Source: Vibrio chagasii
GTDB taxonomy: Bacteria; Pseudomonadota; Gammaproteobacteria; Enterobacterales; Vibrionaceae
DNA: 64,000 bases
Assembly (NCBI RefSeq): GCF_024347355.1
Contig: NZ_AP025466.1
Coordinates: 372,001-436,000 of the forward strand
Direction of reading: 5' to 3'
Positions 25,717-34,652 of this stretch are shown here, piece after piece. The position numbers were made by a program, and so were the translations under genes. Position 1 is the first letter of the stretch. Each line of letters begins with the position of its first letter. The notes under the pieces are model-generated. The model was not told the DNA's origin and did no database searches. It worked only from the letters and a program-made list of their open reading frames with translations.

Positions 25717-26499
25717 TTAGCCACCAACTTTTTTGTAAGCGACTATATGGGAAAGAAATAGTAACGAATACCTTTCGTTAAATCTTATCTTGTATTCATG
25801 TTCATCTTCAGATAGCTTTTCCCAACCCTCTCCAAAGTAGTCGTTTATATCATTAACAGCTTCACTTTCTTCTTTTAAATGCTTTTTGTTCCACTGATAA
25901 GTACATGATAAAACAAACACTCCATTAAAAGCAGTTGCATCCATCAATGCGTTTACTAAAGTTTTAGGCGATTCACATTGATCCAGTACATTGAGGCAAA
26001 CTGTTAAATCAAACACTTTCTTAACCACACCACGCTCGAAAGGTGCTTCAATTAAAGTAAATGATACATGATCACACGCTTTTGCTATTGTTGAAGCATC
26101 AAAGTCCAAACACCCCAACTCTTTCAAGCTCTTGATATAAGGAAATTCACATTTAGTACCGTCAATTAGTATTTGTTTGAGATTTGATAGCAAGCGGTGA
26201 GACGGCTCAACAACTGTGACAGAATTAATGCTTGGTATGTTAGTAACTAACTCGTAGCTATTTCGTCCCAAAGCTGCCCCTACCTCTAATGCGTCAATAG
26301 GATCAATACTCTCAGCTTCCAGAGCATCAATAATAAACTTAGCTACGCTTTGTGTGTGGTTTGAGGAGATAAACGACTCAGGTACGTACTTAGATTTACT
26401 CTCGAATTGTTCAGACACTCCACTTAAGCGAAGTTTATCAAGCCATTGAACTTCATAGTATGCCGCCAATCCTTTTGGATCTATGTAAAAATCGTCCAT
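25717..26499 (-). CDS. SAM-dependent methyltransferase
   Basis: 260 residues. A class I methyltransferase core: DALEVGAALGRNSYELV is motif I (the glycine loop has GAALG instead of GxGxG), VTVVEPSHRLL provides the acidic ribose contact, and FDLTVCLNVLDQCESPKTLVNAL is the region of motif IV. The N-terminal YIDPKGLAAYYEVQWLDKLRLSG is a helical cap. The substrate is unknown. Single-gene cassette: attC at its 3' side, and an IS1111 copy at the 5' junction. Confidence 0.8.
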   Translation of the reverse strand: MDDFYIDPKGLAAYYEVQWLDKLRLSGVSEQFESKSKYVPESFISSNHTQSVAKFIIDALEAESIDPIDALEVGAALGRNSYELVTNIPSINSVTVVEPSHRLLSNLKQILIDGTKCEFPYIKSLKELGCLDFDASTIAKACDHVSFTLIEAPFERGVVKKVFDLTVCLNVLDQCESPKTLVNALMDATAFNGVFVLSCTYQWNKKHLKEESEAVNDINDYFGEGWEKLSEDEHEYKIRFNERYSLLFLSHIVAYKKVGG

Positions 26500-26539
26500 T
26501 TATAATTCCTCCTATGAAGCTTCATTATTCGGTGCGCAT

Positions 26540-27536
26540 AGACATAATGACCCCCACGAAAGGTGCTAGCCTCCAATATCGTGGGTTAGCTGAAAGCCAG
26601 AGCCATAATTAGTGCGTTAAACAACTAAATTTGGAGGCTAGCATGAGTAAAGATAGCATAATTTTCATTGGCTTAGATACGCATAAGTCATTTATTCAAG
26701 TCGCTGTTTTACAAGAACATCGAGGGGCAAACCCACAACACCTTGGCCGTATTAAATCTAACAAGTCCGCGCTTATTAAATTGGCCAGACAACTGCAATC
26801 CAAGTATCCAAAAGCCACTCTGCACTTTGTCTATGAAGCAGGACCATGTGGTTACTGGACTTATCGCCTGATTACGAGCCTTGGACACTGCTGCTATGTC
26901 GTCGCTCCATCACTTATACCTAAGAAGCCAGGCGATAGAGTTAAAACTGACAAACGAGACGCAGCAAAGCTCGCCAAGCTGTTAAAAGCCGAAGAGCTTA
27001 CACCCATCGATGTACCAGAAGCCGAAGATGAAGCTATTCGAGATCTCTCGCGTGCCAGAGAAACGGCAATGAAAGCTCTCAAAGACGCAAAGTTCCAACT
27101 CAAAGGCTTTCTTCTTCGCAATAATATCCAAGCGACGGTGAATGATAACTGGTCTAAAAAGCATCTACGATGGCTAACCGACCTTATTCTTCCTCATCAT
27201 TGTCAGCAAATCGTCTTACAAGAGATGATCATCACGATCAATGAGCGGATACAGCGGCTTCAACGACTCGATAACGAACTGCTCCATCAAGTCAAAAGCT
27301 GGCGATATTATCCTGTAGTAAAAGCCATTCAAGCTATGCGTGTAGTGAGGTTACTCGTAGCACTCGGCACAATCGCTGAACTGGGTGACTTACGGCGGTT
27401 CGACCATCCAAGAAAACTTATGGCTTACCTTGGACTTGTCCCAACAGAAAACTCCAGTGGAGGTAAAACTCGTCGTGGCAGCTTAACAAAGTGTGGCAAC
27501 AGTCGAGCCAGACGGTTACTCGTTGAAGGCGCACAT
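26540..27536 (+). mobile_element. IS1111-type element, copy 2 (truncated)
   Basis: The left end with atgacccccac (26547-26557) and gcata flank is intact, but the element stops within the transposase gene; the last ~86 codons, guide-RNA tail and right end are missing. The break joins a 24-bp scrap of another IS110 element. It is the most diverged copy. Confidence 0.9.
26643..27536 (+). pseudogene. IS1111-type transposase, truncated copy 2
   Basis: 298 residues remain of 384; reading ends at ...RRLLVEGAH, losing the end of the Transposase_20 domain. Substitutions against the intact copies include Tyr to Asp in PIDVPEAED, Ser to Cys in PHHCQQ, and Gly to Val in MRVVRLL, in line with decay. The 5' third shares diagnostic bases with copy 3. 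Confidence 0.92.
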
Positions 27537-27559
27537 TAACTATTGACGCCATAGTCTCT
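27535..27559 (+). mobile_element. Right-end scrap of the IS110 element found at 49969
   Basis: ttaactattgacgccatagt followed by ctct is identical to 51127-51150, the stop codon and right end of the IS110 element. It lies between truncated copy 2 and another IS, a trace of nested insertion and deletion. Confidence 0.8.
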
Positions 27560-28841
27560 TATATGGACTCCCCCGTTCAACAAAAAGAACGATAGATATT
27601 CGTGTGCTTATATACGAGCTACTATTGAGGAGCTACCTCTGCTCAATGATAATTTCGGCTGTTAGGGTACAATGCTTGTTAGCGAGCTTTTCCTCTTTCG
27701 ACTATTCTGTATCACCTAACTTTTATCTTACGCTTCATTTTGTCAAACTGTCAGAGCATAGATGCTCTATACTCCGTATCAGATTTAAGCATAGCAAAAG
27801 CGGTACGAACTGTTTTATTTGCCAGCGCTACCGCTGCACATTTTTTACCTCTACGTACTACTAATGCTTGTAGCCACTGTTCTTTCTTTGTTTTAGCATC
27901 GCGTTTTACGACTTGCTGAACCACAGACATTGCGCCAGTAATTAATAGGCTGCGCAACGTTGAGTTTTTCCGTTTATCAATATGTCCCAACTTCGCTTTA
28001 CCACCAGAAGAATGTTGGAGTGGTGTTAAGCCAATACAAGCGGAAACATCTTTTCCCTTTTTAAACTGACCAAGTTCTCCTGATGCCAAAGCAATGTACA
28101 AATGAACTGCGTTTAACTTACCGATACCTTCAATCTTCATTAACTTTTGGCATTCTTGGATTGACCTTATCCATTGATCAAGGGAATGATCATAAGTATC
28201 AATGGCTTCGCACAAAACCAAATATAAGTCGAGTGACACTTTCAGCATATGCCTAAAATCAGCTGTTAGCTCATTGTCCGCGTCTTCCAAAATCAGCTCT
28301 ATCGATTGAGTAAAGCCTTGATGGTTCCTCGAGACTGGAAGATTAAACTCCCTCATCAATCCTATTAATTGATTTTTTAATGCCGTCCGTTGTTTAACAG
28401 CTTGCTCTCGTAATTTCAGCATTGATTGCGCTTGCTGTTGGCTATTCGTCTTACCAGAAACGAAAGTTACTTCAGGTAACTGTGAGGCTTGAATGATCGC
28501 TAAAGCGTCATTCTTATCTGTTTTTTGATTCTGACGAACCGCTTTAACCAAACGAGAGGAAATTAACTTCGAAGTGTGGCCTAAAGATGTGGCAATTTGA
28601 TTCCAATAATTAGAGCTTGCGCAAGCTTCAAACACCACCAGAGAGGGTGACAGATTACTGAGATAAGCGCTGAACTGTTTCGGTGTCATTTCTCGATTAG
28701 ATTGCACCTTTTTATCTGCGTAAACGCAAACTTGAATAACCTTAGCGGCTAGATCAACGCCAATAATGAGATTTTTCATAATCAGACTCCCGTGTTGCTT
28801 CCTATTAAAAGATAGGCGGATTGGGGATGGGGAGTCCAATC
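27560..28841 (-). mobile_element. Second IS1111-type element (distinct lineage)
   Basis: About 1.28 kb with subterminal inverted repeats tggactcccc (27564-27573) and ggggagtcca (28829-28838). The right flank continues as tcttgttatgtg, the end of an attC; the left flank is the IS110 scrap. The non-coding stretch 27564-27750, downstream of the transposase, would hold its guide RNA; it contains tgcttgttagcgagc, which resembles an attC end. Confidence 0.82.
27751..28779 (-). CDS. IS110/IS1111-family transposase
   Basis: 342 residues from MKNLIIGVDLAAKVIQVCVY; ATG at 28779 preceded by gggag. DEDD residues: Asp9 in GVDLAAK, Glu in VFEACASSNYW, Asp in KTDKNDALA. The C-terminal Transposase_20 part has GLTPLQHSSGGKAKLGHIDKRKNSTLR. 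Only distantly like the transposase of the multi-copy element. Appears intact. Confidence 0.92.
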   Translation of the reverse strand: MKNLIIGVDLAAKVIQVCVYADKKVQSNREMTPKQFSAYLSNLSPSLVVFEACASSNYWNQIATSLGHTSKLISSRLVKAVRQNQKTDKNDALAIIQASQLPEVTFVSGKTNSQQQAQSMLKLREQAVKQRTALKNQLIGLMREFNLPVSRNHQGFTQSIELILEDADNELTADFRHMLKVSLDLYLVLCEAIDTYDHSLDQWIRSIQECQKLMKIEGIGKLNAVHLYIALASGELGQFKKGKDVSACIGLTPLQHSSGGKAKLGHIDKRKNSTLRSLLITGAMSVVQQVVKRDAKTKKEQWLQALVVRRGKKCAAVALANKTVRTAFAMLKSDTEYRASML

Positions 28842-28861
28842 ATCTTGTTATGTGAATTGTT

Positions 28862-29266
28862 TCACGCGCCCAAAAGAGGCAGATTCTTACGCTGCTGATA
28901 GGTTAAAGCTAACTCTAGACAGGACTTGATGGTCGTTTCTGGTAGCCGTTTCGATAAGGACAGAACTATAGCTCTGTTTCCCTGAAACACCAATTCGTCA
29001 CCATACAACTCCCGAAATGTATCGACTAGCTTAGTTTGGCAATTAAAGAATAGGTAATAATTATTAGGTGACTTAATCTTCCAGTCCATTCGTAACGGAC
29101 TGCTAGTTTTTACACTGTAGCTTGGCTCACCCCATTTTAGAGCTTCATCGACTTCACCCAGTTCTAACTCAGATGCGACTTGAAAGACTAAATTTCGCAG
29201 CTCCTCTAACCTAGCACGAGCATTATTTGGATACTCATCGAAGCGATCCTTGACTGCCTTGTCCAT
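28862..29266 (-). CDS. DUF1801-domain protein
   Basis: 134 residues. The pattern LEELRNLVFQVASELELGEVDEALKWGEPSYSV, then DWKIKSPNNYYLFFNCQTKLVDTFRELYG and GNRAIVLSLSKRLPE fits DUF1801 (YdhG-like), a cytoplasmic domain of unknown biochemical role distantly related to frataxin-like folds. A single-gene cassette: attC at 29285 precedes its start, and its 3' side abuts the attC right arm (cttgttatgtg) next to the second IS1111-type element. Confidence 0.85.
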   Translation of the reverse strand: MDKAVKDRFDEYPNNARARLEELRNLVFQVASELELGEVDEALKWGEPSYSVKTSSPLRMDWKIKSPNNYYLFFNCQTKLVDTFRELYGDELVFQGNRAIVLSLSKRLPETTIKSCLELALTYQQRKNLPLLGA

Positions 29267-29284
29267 TGAAATCTCCTATTCACA

Positions 29285-29382
29285 TAACGCCGCAAATAAA
29301 CGGCAAAAATTAGTTGGCTAAACTTGTGAGGAACGAACAAAGCCAACTGGTTTTTGTCCGCTCTTTTAATTTGCATTGTTAG
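29285..29382 (-). repeat. attC site
   Basis: 98 bp: taacgccgcaaataaacggc ... ttgcattgttag. Opposed arms cggcaaaaattagttggct and agccaactggtttttgtccg. The GTTAG overlaps the stop of the DUF3885 gene. Confidence 0.92.
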
Positions 29383-29978
29383 AGAGCACCAAACCACTGT
29401 TTCATGATGCTAATGTCATACTTTAAAAGCCAACTGTTAAACTGTTTATAGATTCTAGAAAGCATGAATTTATTGCCACCCACTAGATCCATACCTCTAT
29501 CGTCGTATGGATGAGCCAAAACACCTAACTCCAAATCAAATATGTAAACGTCAAGCCAATAGGATGGTCTTATCCCTAATTCATTTGCCATTTTACCAAA
29601 AAGCAATTTGTGCAATTCTGATTTTGCGACTTTGAAGAATACATAGTTTCGATGCCATTCTTCATCTTCGTCCCATTCACTGTATATGTACCTTGTTTTT
29701 GGGAATTTAACTCCCAATTCGTGTAACTCACGAAACTGTGACAAATTTGATAGAAAAGAATCACCGGCAAAAGAGATACAGATCGAAAGCTCATCGTTTT
29801 TTTCGAAAACACTTTCGAGAATCTGAGTTGCACGCTCTAAAGCAGTTGTGAACATCGAAATATGAGATTCATACTTAGCGCCTTCCGACAACTCAAACCT
29901 TAAACAGTTTTCGTTGCTATAGAAAATTGCATGTTGAAAGGAGTTTTTCCCAAATTTTTCGAATGCTTGCTGAATCAT
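29379..29978 (-). CDS. DUF3885-domain protein
   Basis: 199 residues from MIQQAFEKFGKNSF, which lies just inside the attC junction; the longer frame to 30053 would run through the attC and is rejected. The C-terminal block YWLDVYIFDLELGVLAHPYDDRGMDLVG is the signature of DUF3885, a family frequent near polymorphic-toxin and antiphage loci but without known activity. No membrane segment. Single-gene cassette. Confidence 0.78.
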   Translation of the reverse strand: MIQQAFEKFGKNSFQHAIFYSNENCLRFELSEGAKYESHISMFTTALERATQILESVFEKNDELSICISFAGDSFLSNLSQFRELHELGVKFPKTRYIYSEWDEDEEWHRNYVFFKVAKSELHKLLFGKMANELGIRPSYWLDVYIFDLELGVLAHPYDDRGMDLVGGNKFMLSRIYKQFNSWLLKYDISIMKQWFGAL

Positions 29979-29989
29979 CCTTGTGCTCT

Positions 29990-30087
29990 CAAACGCCGCC
30001 GTAAGAGGCAGAAAATGCTTGGCTATAGTTAGCGAAGAAGGAGCGCAAGCCAAGCTTTTTGCGTCCTTTCTTGACGGCCTTGTTAGG
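29990..30087 (-). repeat. attC site
   Basis: aaacgccgccgtaagaggc ... gacggccttgttaggc; arms aatgcttggct and agccaagctttttgcg. Confidence 0.9.
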
Positions 30088-30823
30088 CTTTCTTAAGCAC
30101 CGAACATGGTTCGTCTAGCAAATAATTTCGAACCAATAAATTAATTTTATCCTTTAACCATTTGGGACCGAAATCCGAAATATCGTTATGCTTTGATTCA
30201 GGAATTTTGACTACGCAAATGTTTGTTTGCTCGGAGGCTGAAGGCAAAACACCTTTATCAGCTGGAAAGTCGCTTGCCCGAATAGATAATACTTTTATAT
30301 TACTACCTCTAGGCAAAGGAACACGTCTATGATCGAGAGTAATTAATGATTTAATATAAAGCTTATTTTCATTTCCTAACCATGAAGAGATATCACCACC
30401 ATTTGAGTGCCCAACTAAGAGCAAATTGTCAAAATCATAATATTCAAAACGCCTACTCAAAACTAATTTAACAAAGTCCAGAGTTTGAGCGCCTCTGCGC
30501 CAATTTTCACTTCTGGTTTCAAATAAATTTCCTGTCGTTGAAAGTGGTGGGTCATTTGGCAGTTCATGTCCAATAGCTACAACAAGGTAACCCAGGTTAT
30601 TGAGTTGATTAGCTAAAAATGTATACTTCAAATGAGATACGCCGTAGCCAGCACTCAATAGAGCAACTGGACATTTAGATTCCTTTTTACATTTTTTTAC
30701 TGATTGAGGAAGCGTAACTTCTATAGGGATATGCCTCTCCCTAGATTCATCGTAGATTGTGTCTGCATTTGAAACGCTGGATGCACTAGCAATTAAAAAT
30801 ACTAATCCTTGCAGATACTTCAT
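30083..30823 (-). CDS. Secreted alpha/beta hydrolase (dienelactone-hydrolase/lipase-like)
   Basis: 246 residues with a signal peptide (MKYLQGLVFLIASASSVSNA, cleavage near residue 20). Features: LLSAGYGVSHLKY oxyanion region, nucleophile Ser140 in VGHSNGGD, and a His in ESKHNDISDFG near residue 215; an Asp in RASDFPADKG may complete the triad. Several cysteines (48-51, 209, 240) suggest a periplasmic protein. Single-gene cassette flanked by attC sites on both sides. Confidence 0.82.
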   Translation of the reverse strand: MKYLQGLVFLIASASSVSNADTIYDESRERHIPIEVTLPQSVKKCKKESKCPVALLSAGYGVSHLKYTFLANQLNNLGYLVVAIGHELPNDPPLSTTGNLFETRSENWRRGAQTLDFVKLVLSRRFEYYDFDNLLLVGHSNGGDISSWLGNENKLYIKSLITLDHRRVPLPRGSNIKVLSIRASDFPADKGVLPSASEQTNICVVKIPESKHNDISDFGPKWLKDKINLLVRNYLLDEPCSVLKKA

Positions 30824-30838
30824 AAATCTCCTGAAAGC

Positions 30839-30935
30839 CTAACGCCGTTGTAACCGGCAAAAATTGTTGGCTAAAATGTGAAGCGAAGCGTAACAGCCAA
30901 CAGTTTTTTGTCCGCGTTTACGACCTTGTTATGCG
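30839..30935 (-). repeat. attC site
   Basis: ctaacgccgttgtaaccggc ... cgaccttgttatgcg; arms ggcaaaaattgttggct and agccaacagttttttgtcc. Confidence 0.92.
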
Positions 30936-31187
30936 TTGACACTCAAATTTAGAAGCGCTTGCGCCTGCACTATCAAGCCAAGTTTAAAATTAAAAAAACA
31001 CTCACCAAACTCAAAATTGCAAAGAAGCGTTCGACTGGAGAATGATGATTCTGGTCACAGCTTAAATTGAAAAACGAAAAGCCAAGACCTACTTAAAACT
31101 TAATTACGCCACTGTACCTAAAAGCTGATTTGAAGAAAAGACTTGAAGTAAAAACCGTTTTAAAGACAGCGATTTAAAGTGACGCAT
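30936..31187 (-). other. Cassette without a recognisable gene
   Basis: About 250 bp between an attC and IS1111 copy 3. No frame with a ribosome site was found on either strand. It may be a non-coding cassette or the residue of a decayed one. Confidence 0.5.
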
Positions 31188-31290
31188 AGACATAATGACC
31201 CCCACGAAAGGTGCTAGCCTCCAATATAGTGGGTTAGCTTTAAGCCAGAGCCATAATTAGTGCGTCAAACAACTAAATTTGGAGGCTAGC

Positions 31291-32445
31291 ATGAGTAAAG
31301 ATAGCATAATTTTCATTGGCTTAGATACGCATAAGTCATTTATTCAAGTCGCTGTTTTACAAGAACATCGAGGGGCAAACCCACAACACCTTGGCCGTAT
31401 TAAATCTAACAAGTCCGCGCTTATTAAATTGGCCAGACAACTGCAATCCAAGTATCCAAAAGCCACTCTGCACTTTGTCTATGAAGCAGGACCATGTGGT
31501 TACTGGACTTATCGCCTGATTACGAGCCTTGGACACTGCTGCTATGTCGTCGCTCCATCACTTATACCTAAGAAGCCAGGCGATAGAGTTAAAACTGACA
31601 AACGAGACGCAGCAAAGCTCGCCAAGCTGTTAAAAGCCGAAGAGCTTACACCCATCTATGTACCAGAAGCCGAAGATGAAGCTATTCGAGATCTCTCGCG
31701 TGCCAGAGAAACGGCAATGAAAGATCTCAAAGACGCAAAGTTCCAACTCAAAGGCTTTCTTCTTCGCAATAATATCCAAGCGACGGTGAATGATAACTGG
31801 TCTAAAAAGCATCTACGGTGGCTGACCGATCTCATTCTTCCTCACCATAGTCAACAAATCGTCTTGCAAGAGATGATCATTACTATCAATGAGCGGATAC
31901 AGCGGCTGCAACGACTCGATAATGAACTGCTCCATCAGGTCAAAAACTGGCGATACTATCCTGTTGTGAAAGCCATTCAAGCTATGCGGGGTGTAAGGTT
32001 ACTCGTAGCTCTTGGCACAATAGCTGAGCTGGGTGACTTACGGCGGTTCGACCATCCAAGAAAGCTTATGGCTTACCTTGGGCTTGTTCCAACCGAAAGC
32101 TCCAGTGGAGGTAAAACTCGTCGTGGCAGCTTAACAAAGTGTGGCAACAGTCGAGCCAGACGGTTACTCGTTGAAGGCGCACACACCTATAAGCATAAAG
32201 CGAACATATCTGTAGAGCTGCAACTAAGGCAAGAAGGGCTGCCTAAAGAGATAGTTGATATCGCTTGGCAAGCCCAGCAAAGGTTATGTCGTCGTTACCA
32301 ACGACTACTACAAAAAGGTAAACACCGAAATGTCGTTGTGGTCGCCATCGCAAGAGAGATGATCGCTTACATCTGGGCCATTGCGCGTGAAGTTGTCATC
32401 AGCGATGTGGATCCTAGAACTCGAATCGCTCGTTTACCGGCATGA
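31291..32445 (+). CDS. IS1111-type transposase, copy 3
   Basis: 384 residues with all DEDD and Transposase_20 motifs intact. Residues about 32-50 (QHLGRIKSNKSALIKLARQ) are those of truncated copy 2, whereas the rest matches copies 1, 4 and 5 apart from PTESSSGG. This looks like gene conversion between copies. Confidence 0.95.
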   Translation: MSKDSIIFIGLDTHKSFIQVAVLQEHRGANPQHLGRIKSNKSALIKLARQLQSKYPKATLHFVYEAGPCGYWTYRLITSLGHCCYVVAPSLIPKKPGDRVKTDKRDAAKLAKLLKAEELTPIYVPEAEDEAIRDLSRARETAMKDLKDAKFQLKGFLLRNNIQATVNDNWSKKHLRWLTDLILPHHSQQIVLQEMIITINERIQRLQRLDNELLHQVKNWRYYPVVKAIQAMRGVRLLVALGTIAELGDLRRFDHPRKLMAYLGLVPTESSSGGKTRRGSLTKCGNSRARRLLVEGAHTYKHKANISVELQLRQEGLPKEIVDIAWQAQQRLCRRYQRLLQKGKHRNVVVVAIAREMIAYIWAIAREVVISDVDPRTRIARLPA

Positions 32446-32454
32446 AGACAGAAT

Positions 32455-32673
32455 TAGTGTTATCGCATTGGATAAAGCATCGGGAGTGGCACAAACACCG
32501 ACGGCGTTAGGACGGCAATATAGCTTCGGCTGTATTGAACCACGAGCATAGACTGAAGACAGGTGCTACGACGGAACAAGTAAGGTAGGCTCTACTCATC
32601 AAACGATGAGCAATCCACGTATATCAGCATGAGAACCGACGACATTACTTGCTTCATCTATGCGGTAACACTA
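32455..32673 (+). ncRNA. Putative bridge/seekRNA of IS1111 copy 3
   Basis: Same sequence and same closing 14-bp helix as in copy 1, offset +10 to +228 from the transposase stop. Confidence 0.65.
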
Positions 32674-32747
32674 TCCCAAAATGAACAAAGGCTCTGAAAT
32701 GAGGGAGCAGAAACTTCTACGTTTTTAATTGACAGTGGGGGTCATAT

Positions 32748-32870
32748 CAACGCCCTGTTAAGCTGAGGAACGCAATACCAAAGCCACCGCATACCACCTT
32801 AAACACAAAACGCAACGCATAGTAAAAATGCCACGCGTGCCGAATCACTCTTGAACAATTTGTTATGTGC
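32748..32870 (-). repeat. attC site
   Basis: caacgccctgttaagctgagg ... gaacaatttgttatgtgc with the atgccacgcgtgccgaatc core; GTTA overlaps the VOC stop codon. Confidence 0.9.
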
Positions 32871-33279
32871 GTTGCTCCATTTCTGCTTTATAGAGCTCTG
32901 AACCTACAGCTATCTCCCACAAGTACCCATCTGGATCAGAGAAGTAACCTGAAAAACCACCCCAAAACACAGGCTGCCCTTGCTTTACGATTTTCCCACC
33001 ATTTGCTTCTGCCTTGTTCAGAAGACTAAGCACTTCACGAGAAGAGTCGACATTTCTAGCCAGTGTAATACCGGCAAAACCTGAACCATCTGCTTCAACA
33101 CCAACATCTTTAGCTAATTCGGGTTTAGGAAATAAAGCTAACTCCGGTCCATCAACATCCATGAATACAATTTCATCAGATTTATAATCTGTACGCTCTA
33201 ACCCAAGCACCGCTTCATAAAACTTTGCTGAGGACTCGATATTTGATACGCCCAGCGTGATGATTGATAGTTTTTTCAT
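32863..33279 (-). CDS. VOC (glyoxalase/bleomycin-resistance) superfamily protein
   Basis: 138 residues from MKKLSIITLGVSNIESSAKFYEAVLGLE. Two beta-alpha-beta-beta-beta modules: the first with VFMDVDGPELALFP, the second ending GYFSDPDGYLWEIAVG, where the Glu is a usual metal ligand; the first-module His is absent, so metal binding may differ from glyoxalase I. Typical small-molecule dioxygenase, resistance or binding protein. Single-gene cassette. Confidence 0.87.
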   Translation of the reverse strand: MKKLSIITLGVSNIESSAKFYEAVLGLERTDYKSDEIVFMDVDGPELALFPKPELAKDVGVEADGSGFAGITLARNVDSSREVLSLLNKAEANGGKIVKQGQPVFWGGFSGYFSDPDGYLWEIAVGSELYKAEMEQRT

Positions 33280-33308
33280 ATTTTGCTCCGAGCGCATAAC
33301 AGCTATAT

Positions 33309-33352
33309 TAGACAGAATAATTCTGTACTTAAATATAGAATTATTCTGTCTA
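33309..33352. repeat. 16-bp inverted repeat shared with the right side of the array
   Basis: tagacagaataattct (33309-33324) and agaattattctgtcta (33337-33352) form a perfect stem with a 12-nt loop. Directly preceded by gcataacagct. A close relative with 10-bp arms occurs at 52333-52377 after ttaacagct. Confidence 0.75.
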
Positions 33353-33514
33353 GTGTCTTAATGACGTAAACGACACACCTATTTTACTATAAATAACAAT
33401 GATTTAAGTTATAAAATTCTGTACCTGCATCACTAAATACAGATTTTTTCTGTATAACATGAATTGCTCGGCAAAATATGTTCCAGCCTGATGCACGAAT
33501 AAGTGTTGGACAAT

Positions 33515-33622
33515 TTACCAACAAGCCGTTGCTAAAATAGTTATTATGATACTAAGAACCATTTGTGAGCCAGTACATCCTACTAGCAATCCTGCACCAG
33601 CTGTAAATAATAATACTTTCAT
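33515..33622 (-). CDS. Tiny predicted lipoprotein/membrane peptide
   Basis: 35 residues from MKVLLFTAGAGLLVGC: a very short signal with lipobox LVGC (Cys16), then TGSQMVLSIIITILATACW, almost wholly hydrophobic. aagg lies 6 bp before the ATG. It resembles entericidin-type or toxin-like micro-lipoproteins in size only. It lies alone in an otherwise empty stretch. Confidence 0.45.
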   Translation of the reverse strand: MKVLLFTAGAGLLVGCTGSQMVLSIIITILATACW

Positions 33623-34037
33623 TTAAAACCTTATTAATAAGCCTATAGTATTATATGAACATTTTTCGCTTGTCTTATACCTCCGAAGAAATAACAACGG
33701 TTAGGAGATATTCCAATTATAAGCAAGGCATCATACATCCATTAGAGCGTTCCCGGACACGAACCATAAGGGAGTCGTTATCGGATAATCGCAAAGCATT
33801 TTCTGGCCAAAGCTTTTTAGCGCCATCATATTGATAATGTGCAATGCGTTAAAATTTTGTCAGAGAAGCATCTGGACAGAAAGCACTTAGGCTTTTTACC
33901 CTATTTCAACTATCAAGTATTGGAAAAGAACTAATTTGCAGTGCTGCAAAATGTAACTCACATGATTCAATACACTAGGTGCTTATCATTTCTATCGATT
34001 AGCAAGAAATTGGCAAATAATCTATAAGAGAAAGACT
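33623..34037. other. Region without a supported gene
   Basis: About 415 bp between the tiny lipoprotein frame and the secreted protein gene. No attC, hairpin or convincing frame was seen. Confidence 0.5.
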
Positions 34038-34427
34038 TTAGTTTATGATACGTGTGACTTCATAATTACCATTTCGGTAAATAACAGCAAAGTTACTGAA
34101 TGATGTTCCTGTTGAAGTGTAAGGTTTAGCGGCAACGTTTCCGTCAGGCGTAGCAACAGTTGCAGTTACTTTAGTAACTAAGCAAACACCTCTTTCATCA
34201 TCGGTCCATTGTTGGCCACTGTTTGCAACATATGTACTTTGTAAACAAACAGCAAAATCAACTCTCCCCGATACGTGAAACTGAGTGGAATTAGCAACGG
34301 TTACATATGGATAGCCCCAACTATCCGTGTTGTCATTGTAAGATAAGTTCCCTTCCTCAGCAGATGTTGCGTATGCGGATATAAGCAATGAAAACACTGG
34401 AAATAACGATAATATTGTTTTTTTCAT
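34038..34427 (-). CDS. Small secreted protein of unknown function
   Basis: 129 residues from MKKTILSLFPVFSLLISAYATSA, a Sec signal peptide cleaved near 23. The mature part is Thr/Ser/Tyr-rich with many short strands (YVTVANSTQFHVSGRVDF) and two cysteines about 25 residues apart (VCLVTK, FAVCLQ) that could form a disulfide; probably a small beta-sandwich. No family recognised. No attC is visible directly at either side. Confidence 0.65.
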   Translation of the reverse strand: MKKTILSLFPVFSLLISAYATSAEEGNLSYNDNTDSWGYPYVTVANSTQFHVSGRVDFAVCLQSTYVANSGQQWTDDERGVCLVTKVTATVATPDGNVAAKPYTSTGTSFSNFAVIYRNGNYEVTRIIN

Positions 34428-34652
34428 AATAACCTTCCTAATATATGCATAATAACCAGTCAATATTTATCATAAACAATAATTATTGACCTAATTATTA
34501 CGTGTTAATTAAAGGCATTTAAAAAGTAAATACAATGAAGCGCATATTTTTTTGTGATTTTAATGATATATGTAAGTTTATAAGCAATAAGAGTAGGTAT
34601 CGACACGTACAATTTAAAGTTAGCGGTTTGCAAGCACACTTTATTGGTTGGA

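Larger units (their letters stand above)
31188..32748 (+). mobile_element. IS1111-type element, copy 3
   Basis: Complete: inverted repeats at 31195-31205 and 32735-32745, left flank gacgcata, right flank caacgcc. It carries its own variants in the left leader and is a mosaic of copy 2-like and copy 1-like sequence. Confidence 0.92.
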
